From: an uncultured Kiritimatiellota bacterium
Lineage (GTDB): Bacteria > Verrucomicrobiota > Kiritimatiellia > RFP12 > UBA1067
Assembly (NCBI GenBank): GCA_934643865.1
Contig: CAKUCX010000019.1
Span: 1-51,698 of the forward strand
Reading direction: 5' to 3'
DNA length: 51,698 nucleotides
The translations under genes and the position numbers were made by a program. Positions 39,205-48,012 of the stretch are shown in pieces. Numbering within the stretch: the stretch's first letter is position 1; each line of letters opens with the position of its first letter. A model generated the notes under the pieces. That model made no database searches, was not told the DNA's origin, and saw nothing but the letters and a program-made list of their open reading frames with translations.

Positions 39205-42200
39205 TTAACGGAAGATAATCATGCAGCCCGTGAGGGCGTGCCGCGCCTTGAGCGTCGTGCCGTCGGCGAGGAGCGTCCAGCGGCCCGAACTGCCCGCGAT
39301 CTCCTTCGCCGCCGGAAGCGTGAGCGCGCCCGTGCAGGTCGCAAGCGTGAGCGTGCGCGACTCGACGTGCGCCTCCTCCTTCTCGAAGCCCGCGAAGGCG
39401 AGCGCGCGCCCGCGCAGGTCAAGGTCGCCTTCGACCGCAAGGACGCCCGTCGCCTCCGTCCAGTCCTCGCCGTCCCCCGCCGTCGTGCGCGTCCAGCCGA
39501 GCGGACGCGCCGCCAGCTGTGCCGCGCGGACCCTCAGCGTGCCGCTGCGCATCCGGACGCCCGCGCCGTCCGCCGTTCCAAGCGTCGCCGCCGTGAGGTC
39601 GACGACGCCCGCACCGCCTCCGACGACCCAGCCGTTCCCCGTGAACGTCCCCGTGAAGGAGACCGTGCCGCCCGCCGCCGCCGCAAGGACGACGTCCCGC
39701 GCCAGCGAGACCGGGCCCGAGAACGCGGACGCCTCGGCCGTCTTGCCGCCAATCGTCGCGTCGCCCGAGGAATGGTTGTCCGTCACGACGACGGCGTTCG
39801 TAATCGTCACGGCCGCGCCCGTCAGGAGGGCGACCGCCGGCTCGGCGTCCGCCTCGGGATGGAAGATCGGCGCGCCGAAGGGGTCGCTGAGGCGTTCCCG
39901 CACCGAATAATACTGCGTCGACACGCGGAAGTGCGTCGGATCCGTGACGAGGAAGTGCGCCGTGCCGCCGAAGGTCGCGCCCTCCGCCACCTGGACGCGC
40001 ATACCGTGGCGCGCGATGATGTCCGCCACCTCGTCGAGTTCGTCCGGGCGCTGCCACTCGGTGTCGCTCACGACCTTCCAGATTCCCTGGACGTTCTTCC
40101 AAAGCGGCGAGATGTTGAGGACGTAGTCGCCCGGACGGACCGTGACGCCGTCGACGACGCGCGGCCCCTCCGGGAACGTCATCTTCTTGCCGTAGAGCGT
40201 CACACCGTCGCGCACGACGTCCGCCACCGTGCCGTGCGCGGCCGAGGCGCCGTCCGCACAGCGCACGGAGAGGACGGCGGGCACGAAGCCGCCCAGCACG
40301 ACCGGGAGCCGGCCCGCCGCGTTCGCGCCCAGAACGAGGCGGCCCGCGCGCACGCAGAGGTTCGTGCCGAAGGCGTTCGCCGGGTTCGTGAGCTCCACGT
40401 CGCCGCGCGCGACGACATCCGGCGTGCCGAGATACTTCGGCCGCTGCGCGGCGACCGTCACCGGCCCCGTGAACTTCGCCGTCGTGCCCGCCGCCGCGAT
40501 GAAGCGCAGCTCGTTGCCGTGCTCATTCCCGTCCTTCACCTCGCCGGTGAACGTCGCCGTCGTCGCGCCCGGCACGGCGGGCGTCTCGGCCGAACCGACG
40601 AGCATCGTCGCCGGGCGGTTCTGCGCGCCGTTCGTGTCGGAGCGCAGGGTCGACAAAATGGCCCCGGCCTGGACGAGGCCCGGGCGCAGGAGGACGCCCG
40701 CGACCGTGTAGGGGTAGTACTGGCCCCAGTAGCCGTGGCTTCCCACCTCGACGGTGCGGCCGTTGCCGACGCCGAGCGCGTGCGCGTGGGCGATCTCCAG
40801 CGTCGTGTAGGTCCGCACGCCCCCCGTCGTGAAGCCGCTCCCGTTCCCGGCGAGGACGATGCGCCCGAAGTCGGGGTCGAACGCGCGGTAGGCGGTCATC
40901 GGCTGGAAGCCGTACCACGACTGCGAGAACTGGAGAAAGCCATTCTTCATCGACGCGCAGGAGAGGCCGCCGGAGAGCGTCAGGCGCGTCTTGCGGTTCG
41001 TGAGGGCCGCCGCCGTGTCGCCCCAGCGGAAGGCGATGGGCGTTGCGTCGAAGCTCCAGCTGCTCTGCCCGCCGCCCACCACCGTGTCGCCCGTCACGCG
41101 CAGGGGGTTCACGACCGTCGCCGCATACTCGCCCGGTAGGAAGCGGTAAAGGAGCCCCGGCGCCGTTTCCGTCGTGCCGGCGGCGCGCGCCGCCGCGTCG
41201 TCGACCGCGCCGCGGTAGAGGTGGATTTCGTTCGTGCCGAGGCGGTGGAACTGGTTCGTCCCGTCGAAGTCGAACATGATGCCCACGCGCGTGCGGGCGA
41301 AGTAGTTCGCCGAGGAGCCGCCGGAGAAGCAGTAGCGCCCGTAGCCGAGGACCGACCACTCGACGTTCGCCGCGGCGGAAAGATCGCCCGTGAACGCATG
41401 GCCGGAGCCATAATGCCCCCAGCCGCGCACGCTGCCGAGCAGCCAGCGCTGGCTCGCCAGGAGGCGCAGGGGCGCCTTCACGTCGAGGGGGCCGCCCGCG
41501 ACCATGTTCGCGCGCGTGGCCCTGTCGGTGCTCGTCTGCGTCGTGTTCGTGATCAGCGTGTACCCGCCCGTACCGAGGGAAAGCGCCGCCTCGCCGCCGA
41601 GCGTGACGCGGCCGCCCTCCTGCTCCTGCATCGCGATGCCGTTGACCTGCGCCGGCGCGTCGAGGGCGATCGTGTAGGTGTTCGTCGCCGTGTCGCCGTT
41701 CGCGACGAACACATCGTCGCGCGCCGCCGGCCGCACGCCGCCCCGCCAGTTCGCGGAAGAAGACCACGCGCCGCCGGAGGTCGTCGCCGTCCAGACGGCC
41801 GTTGCCGCATCGGTCTGCGCGACGAGCCGCCCCTTCTCGTCCGTCTGCGTCGCGACGCCGTTGAGGGTGATGGCGTCGAAGCGGAGGTTTTCATGCCCCG
41901 GCAGCGTCACGGACGCCCCTTCCGGCGCGAGAAAGTCAAGCGTCGCGCCGTCCGGCAGCGTCGGCAGGGACGCAAGCACGAGGGCCTGCCCCTCCGCGAG
42001 CTGGATCGCGGCCGCGCCGGTCAGGGAGAGGTCGGCGGGCACCACCCACGGCGGCGCGACTTCCAGGCGCGCGCCCTGCGTGAGGGTCACCGGCACGCCC
42101 GGCTCCTTCTCGAACGCCGTCCCGGCCCCTCCCGCCACTTGGAGCGCCCAGGCCTCCCCCGCCTCGAACGTCCCCCCGAAGACGATGGGCGCCGTCTCGG

Positions 42201-43539
42201 CGTCCAGGCGCAGGGTGGCGCCGGGCGCGGAGGGAAGGCACATCTTCTGGTGCGAGTTGAGGGTGAAGGTTCCGCCGCCCCCGTTCGCGAACGTGATCGT
42301 GAGCGCAACGGACGCATTCGTCGTCGTGAACGCGCGGTCCGTCGCGTCGGCCCCGTCGCCCACGTAGCGGAGCGTGCCGTTCGCGTAGAAGCGCACCTCG
42401 TCGCCCGTTCCGAGGCAGCTCGCCTCCGCCGCGCAGCCCTTTGCACCGATGCGCGGGACGGCGAGCGTACACGCCTCGTGAAAACGCACCGCACCCGTAC
42501 AGGTGTTCGTCCCGTTCAGAAGGATCGTCCCCGTGCCCCAGCAACCGATCGAGCCCGTGAAGGCGCCGTTTCCGCCGTCGGCGGGCGCGATGGCGCAGTC
42601 GATCCGCAGCGTCTTCCCGGCGGAGGCGGCGAGGTTGCCGCCCAGTTCCCTTGGAACCCCCTGGCTGTTGTAGTGGTTGCGCGCAAGGAGCGTCCCCGCG
42701 CCGTAGACGTGCGTGTCCGCTTCCGCCGTGATCGCCCTGTCGCCCCAGTAACCGCCCGTCGTGTTCACGAAGCAGCCCGCCGGGACCTCGATCTCGCGCG
42801 CCGCGCCGCCCAGCGCCGCAGCCTTGGAGAGGAAGGTGTAGACGCGCGCGGCCGCGTTCTGGGACGTGTCCCGCAGCGTCATCTTCCCCGTCTGGTACAG
42901 CTCCATGCGCGTGAGGCGGTCGAACGTCTGCGTCCCCACGTCGAAGGCGCCCGCGCCCCGCAGCGTGACGACGGGGCATGCGTTGCCGTCGAAGCGGGTG
43001 CAACGGTCGTAGACGAGCCGCGCCGACGGCGCGTCGTTGACGAGCGTGAGGAAATACAGCGTGTAATTGCCACTGTAGGCCGGGTCGTAGGTTTGGCAGA
43101 TCGAGCGGATCGTCTGGTCGGCCTCCACGCCGGCGGCCACCGCGAACGTCGCCGTGCGGTCAAACATCAGGTACTGGGCCTTGTCCGTTCCCGTCCCGAA
43201 CGTGTAGGCGGGCGCACCGTTCGTGACGATGACGGAGGCGATGCGCCACTGGCCGTCCAGGTCGATCGTCGTGCGCCCCGAGGGACACGCACCGAAGACC
43301 GCAACGTCCTTTGGATTCCCGCCGACGGTTTTCGTGACGGTGTTCGTCCACTGTCCCGGCGCGTTCGGCGCGGCGGCGAAGCCCCCTTCGCCGTTGCGCA
43401 CCTGCCAGTTCGCGGCGTTCGTCCAGAGCGCGTTCTCCGCGCCCGTCCAGTAATACTCGTCCGCAGGGCATGCGAACACAAGCCCCATCAGCGCGGCCGC
43501 CCCAAGCGGCCCCATCCAACTCTTCATCGGTGCGTCCAT
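39205..43539 (-). CDS. Giant exported beta-repeat surface protein
   Basis: A 1444-residue exported protein. A signal peptide (MKSWMGPLGAAALMGLVFACPA) is followed by EYYWTGAENALWTNAANWQV, an opening shared with autotransporter-associated beta-strand proteins. The rest is a long beta-solenoid with recurrent short strands of the type GNGxFTG, LNGTNTCTGAVRF, TLRIDCAI and VELTNPANAFGTNLCV (PATR-like repeats). A second W..GGAWSSSANWRGG opening lies near residue 580. It ends in ALTGCMIIFR. It is probably cell-surface attached or released; no catalytic domain is recognised. AGGAGG lies 8 nt before the ATG. A 16-bp palindrome and a run of 13 G lie in its upstream region. Confidence 0.82.
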   Translation of the reverse strand: MDAPMKSWMGPLGAAALMGLVFACPADEYYWTGAENALWTNAANWQVRNGEGGFAAAPNAPGQWTNTVTKTVGGNPKDVAVFGACPSGRTTIDLDGQWRIASVIVTNGAPAYTFGTGTDKAQYLMFDRTATFAVAAGVEADQTIRSICQTYDPAYSGNYTLYFLTLVNDAPSARLVYDRCTRFDGNACPVVTLRGAGAFDVGTQTFDRLTRMELYQTGKMTLRDTSQNAAARVYTFLSKAAALGGAAREIEVPAGCFVNTTGGYWGDRAITAEADTHVYGAGTLLARNHYNSQGVPRELGGNLAASAGKTLRIDCAIAPADGGNGAFTGSIGCWGTGTILLNGTNTCTGAVRFHEACTLAVPRIGAKGCAAEASCLGTGDEVRFYANGTLRYVGDGADATDRAFTTTNASVALTITFANGGGGTFTLNSHQKMCLPSAPGATLRLDAETAPIVFGGTFEAGEAWALQVAGGAGTAFEKEPGVPVTLTQGARLEVAPPWVVPADLSLTGAAAIQLAEGQALVLASLPTLPDGATLDFLAPEGASVTLPGHENLRFDAITLNGVATQTDEKGRLVAQTDAATAVWTATTSGGAWSSSANWRGGVRPAARDDVFVANGDTATNTYTIALDAPAQVNGIAMQEQEGGRVTLGGEAALSLGTGGYTLITNTTQTSTDRATRANMVAGGPLDVKAPLRLLASQRWLLGSVRGWGHYGSGHAFTGDLSAAANVEWSVLGYGRYCFSGGSSANYFARTRVGIMFDFDGTNQFHRLGTNEIHLYRGAVDDAAARAAGTTETAPGLLYRFLPGEYAATVVNPLRVTGDTVVGGGQSSWSFDATPIAFRWGDTAAALTNRKTRLTLSGGLSCASMKNGFLQFSQSWYGFQPMTAYRAFDPDFGRIVLAGNGSGFTTGGVRTYTTLEIAHAHALGVGNGRTVEVGSHGYWGQYYPYTVAGVLLRPGLVQAGAILSTLRSDTNGAQNRPATMLVGSAETPAVPGATTATFTGEVKDGNEHGNELRFIAAAGTTAKFTGPVTVAAQRPKYLGTPDVVARGDVELTNPANAFGTNLCVRAGRLVLGANAAGRLPVVLGGFVPAVLSVRCADGASAAHGTVADVVRDGVTLYGKKMTFPEGPRVVDGVTVRPGDYVLNISPLWKNVQGIWKVVSDTEWQRPDELDEVADIIARHGMRVQVAEGATFGGTAHFLVTDPTHFRVSTQYYSVRERLSDPFGAPIFHPEADAEPAVALLTGAAVTITNAVVVTDNHSSGDATIGGKTAEASAFSGPVSLARDVVLAAAAGGTVSFTGTFTGNGWVVGGGAGVVDLTAATLGTADGAGVRMRSGTLRVRAAQLAARPLGWTRTTAGDGEDWTEATGVLAVEGDLDLRGRALAFAGFEKEEAHVESRTLTLATCTGALTLPAAKEIAGSSGRWTLLADGTTLKARHALTGCMIIFR

Positions 43540-43611
43540 GCGACAAACCTCCTAACATGTGCAAGCATTCGGCGGCAGACCCCTTTTCCGCGCGACGGCT
43601 GATGCAGGAAG

Positions 43612-43655
43612 TTTAATGGATTTTGCCTTGGATGTCCATGGCAAAATCCATTAAA
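43612..43655. repeat. 16-bp perfect AT-rich palindrome
   Basis: TTTAATGGATTTTGCC, 12 nt, then its perfect reverse complement GGCAAAATCCATTAAA. It is unusually AT-rich for this genome and lies about 70-115 nt upstream of the giant surface gene's ATG. No T-run follows on either strand, so a plain terminator is unlikely. Confidence 0.8.
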
Positions 43656-43667
43656 AAACAACATTTA

Positions 43668-43680
43668 CCCCCCCCCCCCC
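43668..43680. repeat. Homopolymer of 13 C (G on the coding strand)
   Basis: Thirteen consecutive C on the plus strand, i.e. G13 upstream of the minus-strand giant surface gene (ATG 43539). Tracts of this length slip readily during replication. A T6 tract follows on the plus strand. Confidence 0.85.
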
Positions 43681-43721
43681 ATTTTTTCCATTTATGCCGA
43701 GGAGGCGTCGGCCTTTCCGGC

Positions 43722-46544
43722 CTAGCGCAGGAGAAGGACAAGCCCAGAGGGCGCGCAGACGGCGGAAAACCGCGTGTAGGCGATGCCGTCCACGGTCACT
43801 TCGTCGGCGACGACCTTCACGTCGATGTTCTTCAGCGGCCGACGGACGGCGATTTTCCCCGCGAGCTTCGCCGCCGTTTCAGCCGGAACCGTGCAGATCG
43901 GCACACGGACGTGCGGGCGCGCGGCGTCGAAGCCGTCGAGCCGCACCGCAAGCGCCTCGCCCATGAGGATGAAGGAGCCCTCCGTGTCGGCGCCGTGCGC
44001 GACGTAGGCGTTGAAGAGGCCGTGACGCGCGACGCCGGGATCCTCGCTCTCCACGTCGAGGGCGATGCCGCCCTGCGCGCCGAAGACGAGCTTCAGCTCG
44101 GTGAACGCCGTCGTCGCAAGAGGCTTGACCCACCCCTCCTCGATGCGCAGAATGCCGCGCTCGCCGACATGGTCGTTCCGCGCGTCCCAGGTGGGCGTTC
44201 CGATGTAGTAGGCGCCGCCGAGGCCGAGCGTGCCCGTGCCCTCCTTCCAGAGCGCGCCCGTATAGGAGATCGTCGTCTTCAGGTTGAAGGTGATGTCCGC
44301 ATCGACGAGGATGCCCGCCGTCCAGCCCGCGTTGCGGAGGCCGCGGTTGCGGCTCTCGAACGTCATGGAGGCGAGCGGCCTCAGCCAGCACTTGCGATCA
44401 AGGCGGATCCACTCGTATTCGAAGGCGGGCGGTTCGCCGCCCAGGGCCTCGGGGCGCGTGAACTGGAGAACCGCCGCCCGGGCGCCCACCTCCTCGCGCT
44501 CGCTGAAGTCCGACTTGACGGTCATCTTGCCCACATAGCGCGCATTGTCGCCCGCGAGCGTGTGCGTGGTGACGTTGACGGCCGGAATGCCGTTCCACCA
44601 GTAGGGGCAGAACGTCATCGCCCCCGAGCCGCAGATGTCGCTCGCAATCCACAGGCGCTGGTTCTCGACGCCCATGAAGCTGACCGCCGCGTTCGTCGCC
44701 GCGACGACCACCATCGTACCGTCGATGACCTGGTCCGCCGCGCCGCCGCCGGCCGCGTTGATCTTCGCATTTGCGTGAAGGATGAAGTTCGAGACCGTCA
44801 GGCGGGCGTTCTTGTGCGCGAGCGTCTGGCCGGCCGCAAGCGTCAGCGAGCCGCCGCCGAACGCATACGCCGGGCCCTTGCTGGACGTCCGCAGCGTATT
44901 GGAGACCCTCGTCTCAACGAGATAGTCCTTGTCGGGCGACGGCGCGGCCCCGTCCGCCCACGTCTCGGGATTCGCGAGGAACCATTGGCCTCCCGTGGCG
45001 GGATTCGGGCTGCCAACCGCGTCCGCAAGCCGCACGACGGGGCGCGCCGCGACGGACACGATCTGCAGGCCGTCCTCCTCGCGGACGGACAGGTCGCAGC
45101 GGGGCAGGGTTCCGTCTGCCGCATCGCAAAGGAGGAAATCCGATGCCGCCACGCGCCGCACCGAAACGGGGATGTACGCAAAGGGGCAGGCCCGGCCCGT
45201 CGTCAGGGCCGCCGTCTGTCCTGAGAGCCGGACGGGATAGGGTCCCTCCCCCAGCGTGCAGGACGCATCCACGGTCACGGCGCCGACGGTTCCGTCTGCC
45301 GCGACGGACGCCAGAAAGGCGACGCGGTCTGGGAGCGCAAGTCCCGACGCCGTCCAGCCGGCGCCCGTCCGCGCCGCAAGCGCGAACGTCGCGCCCGCCT
45401 GGACGGTAAGCGGGGGAAGGCCGTCCGGCGCCGAGAAGCCATCCGAAAGCGCGAGCGTCCCCTCCTCCACCGTGATCGCGCCCGTCGCCGTGTAGGGCCC
45501 GCAGAGGACGACCGTGCCGCGCCCCGTCTTGCGGAGCGTGCCGGGACCCGTGACGGGCATGCCGAGCGTCCACGCCTCGTCGCCCAACGTGGTGAAGCGC
45601 CCTGCGTCGACGAGCGTCACGCCCCGGTTCGGCGGCGCAAAAGGCCCTTCCGCGCACGCCTCGGGCATGAGGGCGAGCGCGCCGTCGCCCGAAAGCCGGA
45701 CGGCGTCCGGGCGCGGCGCGCCGGGGTCGCCGCCCGCCGCCAGAGGATGCCCGAAGACGATGACGACGCCCGCGCGCCCCGCCGCGTTCGCGTGGTTGTA
45801 GACGTTCCAGACGCCCTTGTACGCCGAATTGTCGCCGAGCAGCCTCAGGCTGCCGGACACGTCCGCCGAAAGGGAAAGGCCGTTGCCGTCCATGTGCGAG
45901 AAGGCGACGGCCGTCCCCGCCTCGCCTTGGAAGCGGGCGTCCACCCAAAAGGCGTTCGACGTGCCGTGGTTCACGGCGAAGAGAAGCGGCGTCGCCTCGG
46001 GCGTCTGAATCGTGAAGACCCCGCCGAGACATCCCGTCGTCCGTTCTGCCGCCAGGTTCACGGCGATGCCGCTGTCGCTGTCTTTCCATCCGAAGACGGC
46101 ATCGGGGAAGATGACGACGCCCGTGCCGTATGTCTTGTGCGCAATGGTCGCGTTCGCGCCGAAGCGGATCTGGTCGCCCGCGAACGTGTAGGTGCCGCTG
46201 TTGGCGGCCGGCGTCCGAAACGTCCCGCTCGTCCACATGTAGACATTGCCCTTGCTCGGCGGCTTCCCGTCCTCCCACTGCTCGCCCATGGTGAACGAGG
46301 ACGTCCCCATCACGTCGCCGCCGCCGCTCTTTCGCCAGATTGTCCCGGCGAAGACCGCGCGGGACGCCAGAAGCGCGCAGGCGCCGAAGGCAACGGCCTT
46401 CGCCATACGCATGGCCCGCCCATGCCCGCCGTGCAGAGACCCGCCTCCCGGCCTTGCCGCCGGCACATCTCCCCGCTCGTCAAAGCGTCCGTGCGGAGTT
46501 CCCGCATGCATCCTCTTTCCATCGTGCGCGCATCCCATTGCCAT
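43722..46544 (-). CDS. Large exported beta-repeat surface protein
   Basis: Up to 940 residues. The signal peptide is AKAVAFGACALLASRAVFA, and the mature protein starts GTIWRKSGGGDVMGTSS and runs through PATR-like beta-strand repeats (AGDQIRFGANATIAHKTYG, GPGTLRKTGRGTVVLCGPYTATGAITVEEGTLALSDG), the 'GtltktGaGtLtLsG' type. A second opening (NPATGGQWFLANPETW) lies in the middle. It ends in APSGLVLLLR. Two starts are possible: ATG 46544 has a strong GGAGG site 6 nt upstream but puts about 45 basic residues before the signal peptide; ATG 46412 or 46406 begins at the signal peptide with a poor site. It lies upstream of the other giant surface gene. Confidence 0.8.
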   Translation of the reverse strand: MAMGCAHDGKRMHAGTPHGRFDERGDVPAARPGGGSLHGGHGRAMRMAKAVAFGACALLASRAVFAGTIWRKSGGGDVMGTSSFTMGEQWEDGKPPSKGNVYMWTSGTFRTPAANSGTYTFAGDQIRFGANATIAHKTYGTGVVIFPDAVFGWKDSDSGIAVNLAAERTTGCLGGVFTIQTPEATPLLFAVNHGTSNAFWVDARFQGEAGTAVAFSHMDGNGLSLSADVSGSLRLLGDNSAYKGVWNVYNHANAAGRAGVVIVFGHPLAAGGDPGAPRPDAVRLSGDGALALMPEACAEGPFAPPNRGVTLVDAGRFTTLGDEAWTLGMPVTGPGTLRKTGRGTVVLCGPYTATGAITVEEGTLALSDGFSAPDGLPPLTVQAGATFALAARTGAGWTASGLALPDRVAFLASVAADGTVGAVTVDASCTLGEGPYPVRLSGQTAALTTGRACPFAYIPVSVRRVAASDFLLCDAADGTLPRCDLSVREEDGLQIVSVAARPVVRLADAVGSPNPATGGQWFLANPETWADGAAPSPDKDYLVETRVSNTLRTSSKGPAYAFGGGSLTLAAGQTLAHKNARLTVSNFILHANAKINAAGGGAADQVIDGTMVVVAATNAAVSFMGVENQRLWIASDICGSGAMTFCPYWWNGIPAVNVTTHTLAGDNARYVGKMTVKSDFSEREEVGARAAVLQFTRPEALGGEPPAFEYEWIRLDRKCWLRPLASMTFESRNRGLRNAGWTAGILVDADITFNLKTTISYTGALWKEGTGTLGLGGAYYIGTPTWDARNDHVGERGILRIEEGWVKPLATTAFTELKLVFGAQGGIALDVESEDPGVARHGLFNAYVAHGADTEGSFILMGEALAVRLDGFDAARPHVRVPICTVPAETAAKLAGKIAVRRPLKNIDVKVVADEVTVDGIAYTRFSAVCAPSGLVLLLR

Positions 46545-46629
46545 GGTCGTCCTCCGTTCTTGCCTTCTCCTTCAACACGTCTGCGTCATCTGCTCCCCGT
46601 CGACACGGTCCTGTGCGTATTTGCGGGAT

Positions 46630-47985
46630 CTAGCTCCGCCCGATGGCGGCGGAGAGCGTCTGCATCCACGCGGCAAGGCGGGCGGGCGTGTCGCATTCGG
46701 CGATGAGGCGCAGATAGGGTTCGGTGTTCGAGGGGCGGACCGAAATCCAGCCCGGCGCGAACTCCAGGCGCACGCCGTCGATCTCCGTGCGGCCCGTCTC
46801 CACGCCGAACGATTTCGCCGCCTCCAGGACGCGCGCGATGGCCGCCGGCTTGTCGGCGACCTTGAAATTCACTTCGCCGGAGTTCGCGTACTTCCCGCAG
46901 ATCGGCGCCATGAACCGCGAGACGCACCGCCCGTCCGCCTTGGCCCGCGCGAACGCGCCCAGAATCCGCAACGCCGCCAGTTCCCCCGAATCGCAGCCGT
47001 GGAAGGCGCGGAAGTAGTAGTGCCCCGCGAGTTCGCCGCCGCAGACGGCATCCACCTCGCGCAGCAGCACCTTCGCGTAGGCATGCCCCACCTTCCCGAT
47101 GACCGGCTCGCAGCCGAGCGCGCGGATGGCCTCGATGGCGGCCCGGCTCGTGCGCACGTCGTGGATGACGCGGGTATGCGGGGGGAGCGGAAGAAACGTC
47201 GCGGCGAGGACGGGGATCAGGTCGTCGGGCTGGATGAACGCGCCCGTCTCGTCCACGAACATGCAGCGGTCGGCGTCGCCGTCGAAGATGACGCCGCCGT
47301 CGAGGCCGCGCGCACGCACGGCCGCGGCGAGCTGTTCGCGCGACGCGGCGAGCAGCGGGTTCGGCGCATGGTGCGGGAAGGCGCCGTCGGGCGTGTCGTT
47401 GAGGAAGACGGCATGGGGGAAGAGGGCATGCGCGAGGATGGAGGCCATGCCGTCCGAACAATCGACCGCCACGCGCAGCGGCGCGGCATCCGTGTTCCCC
47501 GCGTGGGCCTTCAGCCAGGCGACGTAGCGCGCGAGCCGTTCGGGGTCGGTGGCGGCGGACGCGGTGGAGGCCGGGACGTCCGGCACGGGCGCGTCGTCCG
47601 CCGCCACGCGCGCCTCCACCTCGGCGAGGCCGCTCTCGTAGCCGACCGGCAGGGCGCCGCGCTTCGAGACCTTGAGGCCGTTGTCAGAGGGCGGGTTGTG
47701 GGAGGCCGTGACCATCACGGAACCGTCGAAGCCCTCCTCCGCCGTGAAGAAGTAGACCATCGGTGTGGTGGCGAGGCCGAGGTCCGTCACCTCGGCCCCG
47801 GCGGCGCGGAGCCCCGCCACGAGCGCGTCCCGCACGGCGGGGGAGCTTGCGCGCGCGTCGCGCCCGACGAGCCAGCGCCGGCCGCCCACGACGCCCGGCA
47901 GGGCCTTCCCGACCTTGTACACGGTCGCGAGGTCGAAATCGACCCCGAACGTGCCCCGCATGTCATACGCCTTGAAGAACCCCAT
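46630..47985 (-). CDS. Phosphomannomutase/phosphoglucomutase
   Basis: A 451-residue enzyme of the alpha-D-phosphohexomutase family, full length. The catalytic phosphoserine is Ser95 in VTASHNPPSDNG. The Mg2+ loop is FDGDADRC, the sugar-specificity loop GGELAGHYYF, and the phosphate-binding C-terminal motif RPSNTEPYLR. It starts FKAYDMRGTFG as usual. It interconverts mannose-6-P and mannose-1-P, or glucose equivalents, in the cytoplasm. AGGAGG precedes the ATG. It sits between the glycan-related surface genes and a Gfo/Idh oxidoreductase, which fits use of mannose released by the GH26 enzyme. Confidence 0.92.
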   Translation of the reverse strand: MGFFKAYDMRGTFGVDFDLATVYKVGKALPGVVGGRRWLVGRDARASSPAVRDALVAGLRAAGAEVTDLGLATTPMVYFFTAEEGFDGSVMVTASHNPPSDNGLKVSKRGALPVGYESGLAEVEARVAADDAPVPDVPASTASAATDPERLARYVAWLKAHAGNTDAAPLRVAVDCSDGMASILAHALFPHAVFLNDTPDGAFPHHAPNPLLAASREQLAAAVRARGLDGGVIFDGDADRCMFVDETGAFIQPDDLIPVLAATFLPLPPHTRVIHDVRTSRAAIEAIRALGCEPVIGKVGHAYAKVLLREVDAVCGGELAGHYYFRAFHGCDSGELAALRILGAFARAKADGRCVSRFMAPICGKYANSGEVNFKVADKPAAIARVLEAAKSFGVETGRTEIDGVRLEFAPGWISVRPSNTEPYLRLIAECDTPARLAAWMQTLSAAIGRS

Positions 47986-48012
47986 CGCCGCCTCCTTCCT
48001 TGCGCGCCGCCG

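Noticed and set aside
36946..41139. A 1397-codon open frame on the plus strand opposite the beta-helix and giant surface genes
   Set aside because: It is Arg/Ala/Val-rich, has no domain or ribosome site, and mirrors the third-position GC bias of the minus-strand genes, which have signal peptides and recognisable repeats.
43668..43680. Homopolymer as a pure sequencing error
   Set aside because: It cannot be excluded, but the tract is intergenic, sits beside a perfect palindrome, and its exact length does not affect any gene call, so it is kept as a repeat.
46310..46522. Short minus-strand gene inside the start of the 43722-46544 gene, with its own AAAGAGG site
   Set aside because: It is out of frame with the surface protein, has no recognisable domain and lies within the sequence before the signal peptide; probably chance.
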